Below are positions 34,427-34,936 of a DNA stretch of 34,936 nucleotides, piece after piece; the stretch's first letter is position 1, and each line of letters starts with the position of its first letter. A program made the translations under genes and the position numbers. The stretch is taken from NCBI GenBank assembly GCA_029819875.1, contig JALGVG010000001.1, positions 1-34,936 of the forward strand, written 5' to 3'. This stretch comes from Candidatus Zipacnadia bacterium (GTDB lineage: Bacteria; Armatimonadota; Zipacnadia; Zipacnadales; Zipacnadaceae). The notes beneath the pieces were generated by a model that saw nothing but the letters and a program-made list of their open reading frames with translations, did no database searches and was not told the DNA's origin.

Positions 34427-34936
34427 CTATTTTGCCACGTAGCCCCCTGGTTTTTCCTCGAGCCGGCACTCCCCCATGCGGGCCACGGCTTTGAGGGCCT
34501 CCGCGGCCGATATTCCGTCGCTGAAATCCACCGTGACCGGCTGGTCGCCGACGCTGTCGGCAATTTCAATGTCCAAGTCGCCGGCAGCGGCTATCTGGCG
34601 AAGGGCCTGGCGCAAGGGCACGCTGTGCAGGACCAGGCGGATTTGTGCGTCTCCCCGGCGCCCTGTCGTCTCCACAAAGCCGGGCAGTACCACGTCAAGG
34701 GAACTGTTGAGACTGGGAACGTCGCTGCGCAATGAGACGGTCAAGTGCTGGTCACCGGGAGCCGAGGAGAGGACGGTGACAGCGAACTGCTTGCGCTGGC
34801 CGGCCCGCAGCGGCCCACGGTAGACAATCTCGTTCCCTATCACCTGCAGCGCGCCCCGGGGCTGAACCGTTAATACGATGTCGTTGTAGTCGGTTTCCGA
34901 GGTGATCGCGATACTGACGACCGCCTGCTCGTCCAC
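34427..34936 (-). CDS. STN-domain (secretin/TonB short N-terminal-like) protein, N-terminus beyond the window
   Basis: RLVLHSVPLRQALRQIAAAGDLDIEIADSVGDQPVTVDFSDGISAAEALKAVARMGECRLEEKPGGYVAK matches STN/secretin N-domain layout. The frame is open to the window edge. Confidence 0.6.
   Translation of the reverse strand: MDEQAVVSIAITSETDYNDIVLTVQPRGALQVIGNEIVYRGPLRAGQRKQFAVTVLSSAPGDQHLTVSLRSDVPSLNSSLDVVLPGFVETTGRRGDAQIRLVLHSVPLRQALRQIAAAGDLDIEIADSVGDQPVTVDFSDGISAAEALKAVARMGECRLEEKPGGYVAK

Noticed and set aside
1-34936. Possible mobile element, CRISPR or defence island
   Set aside because: No transposase, integrase, phage, toxin-antitoxin, restriction or Cas motifs, and no regularly spaced direct repeats seen by reading.

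Overview
Gene-dense, high-GC bacterial chromosomal segment, apparently from a diderm: an LptC/LptA-type pair, an STN-domain protein and lipoproteins are present. About 28 coding genes are supported, one truncated at the right edge. I saw no rRNA, tRNA, CRISPR array, transposase, integrase or phage gene. Main blocks, left to right: (i) minus-strand dut / PAP-like metallophosphoesterase / PfkB kinase / DUF3604; (ii) plus-strand nitrilase / GH4 / double amidohydrolase; (iii) an isolated Flp-type pilin and a Cys-rich DUF6807 (PmoA-like) gene with a clear terminator; (iv) minus-strand lipoprotein-like TPR / GAF histidine kinase, and an M55 aminopeptidase; (v) plus-strand lipoprotein / LptC / tandem-OstA protein facing an M48 protease; (vi) a plus-strand run gltX-thiC-parvulin/TPR-nitrilase-nadE-rsmI; (vii) a minus-strand run STN protein / CsgG-like / birA / TPR-Ig-NodB deacetylase / GH-A glycosidase-like / purB / FGGY kinase, then a half-size EamA transporter. 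The best leads are the amidohydrolase fusion whose N-terminal half lacks metal-ligand motifs, the NodB + GH-A + CsgG-like + STN run (possible envelope polysaccharide processing), the tandem-OstA LptA-like protein, the separated glutaminase/synthetase pair for NAD synthesis, and structured leaders before thiC and gltX. None of these proves a wholly new system. Family calls come from reading motifs by eye, with no database search.
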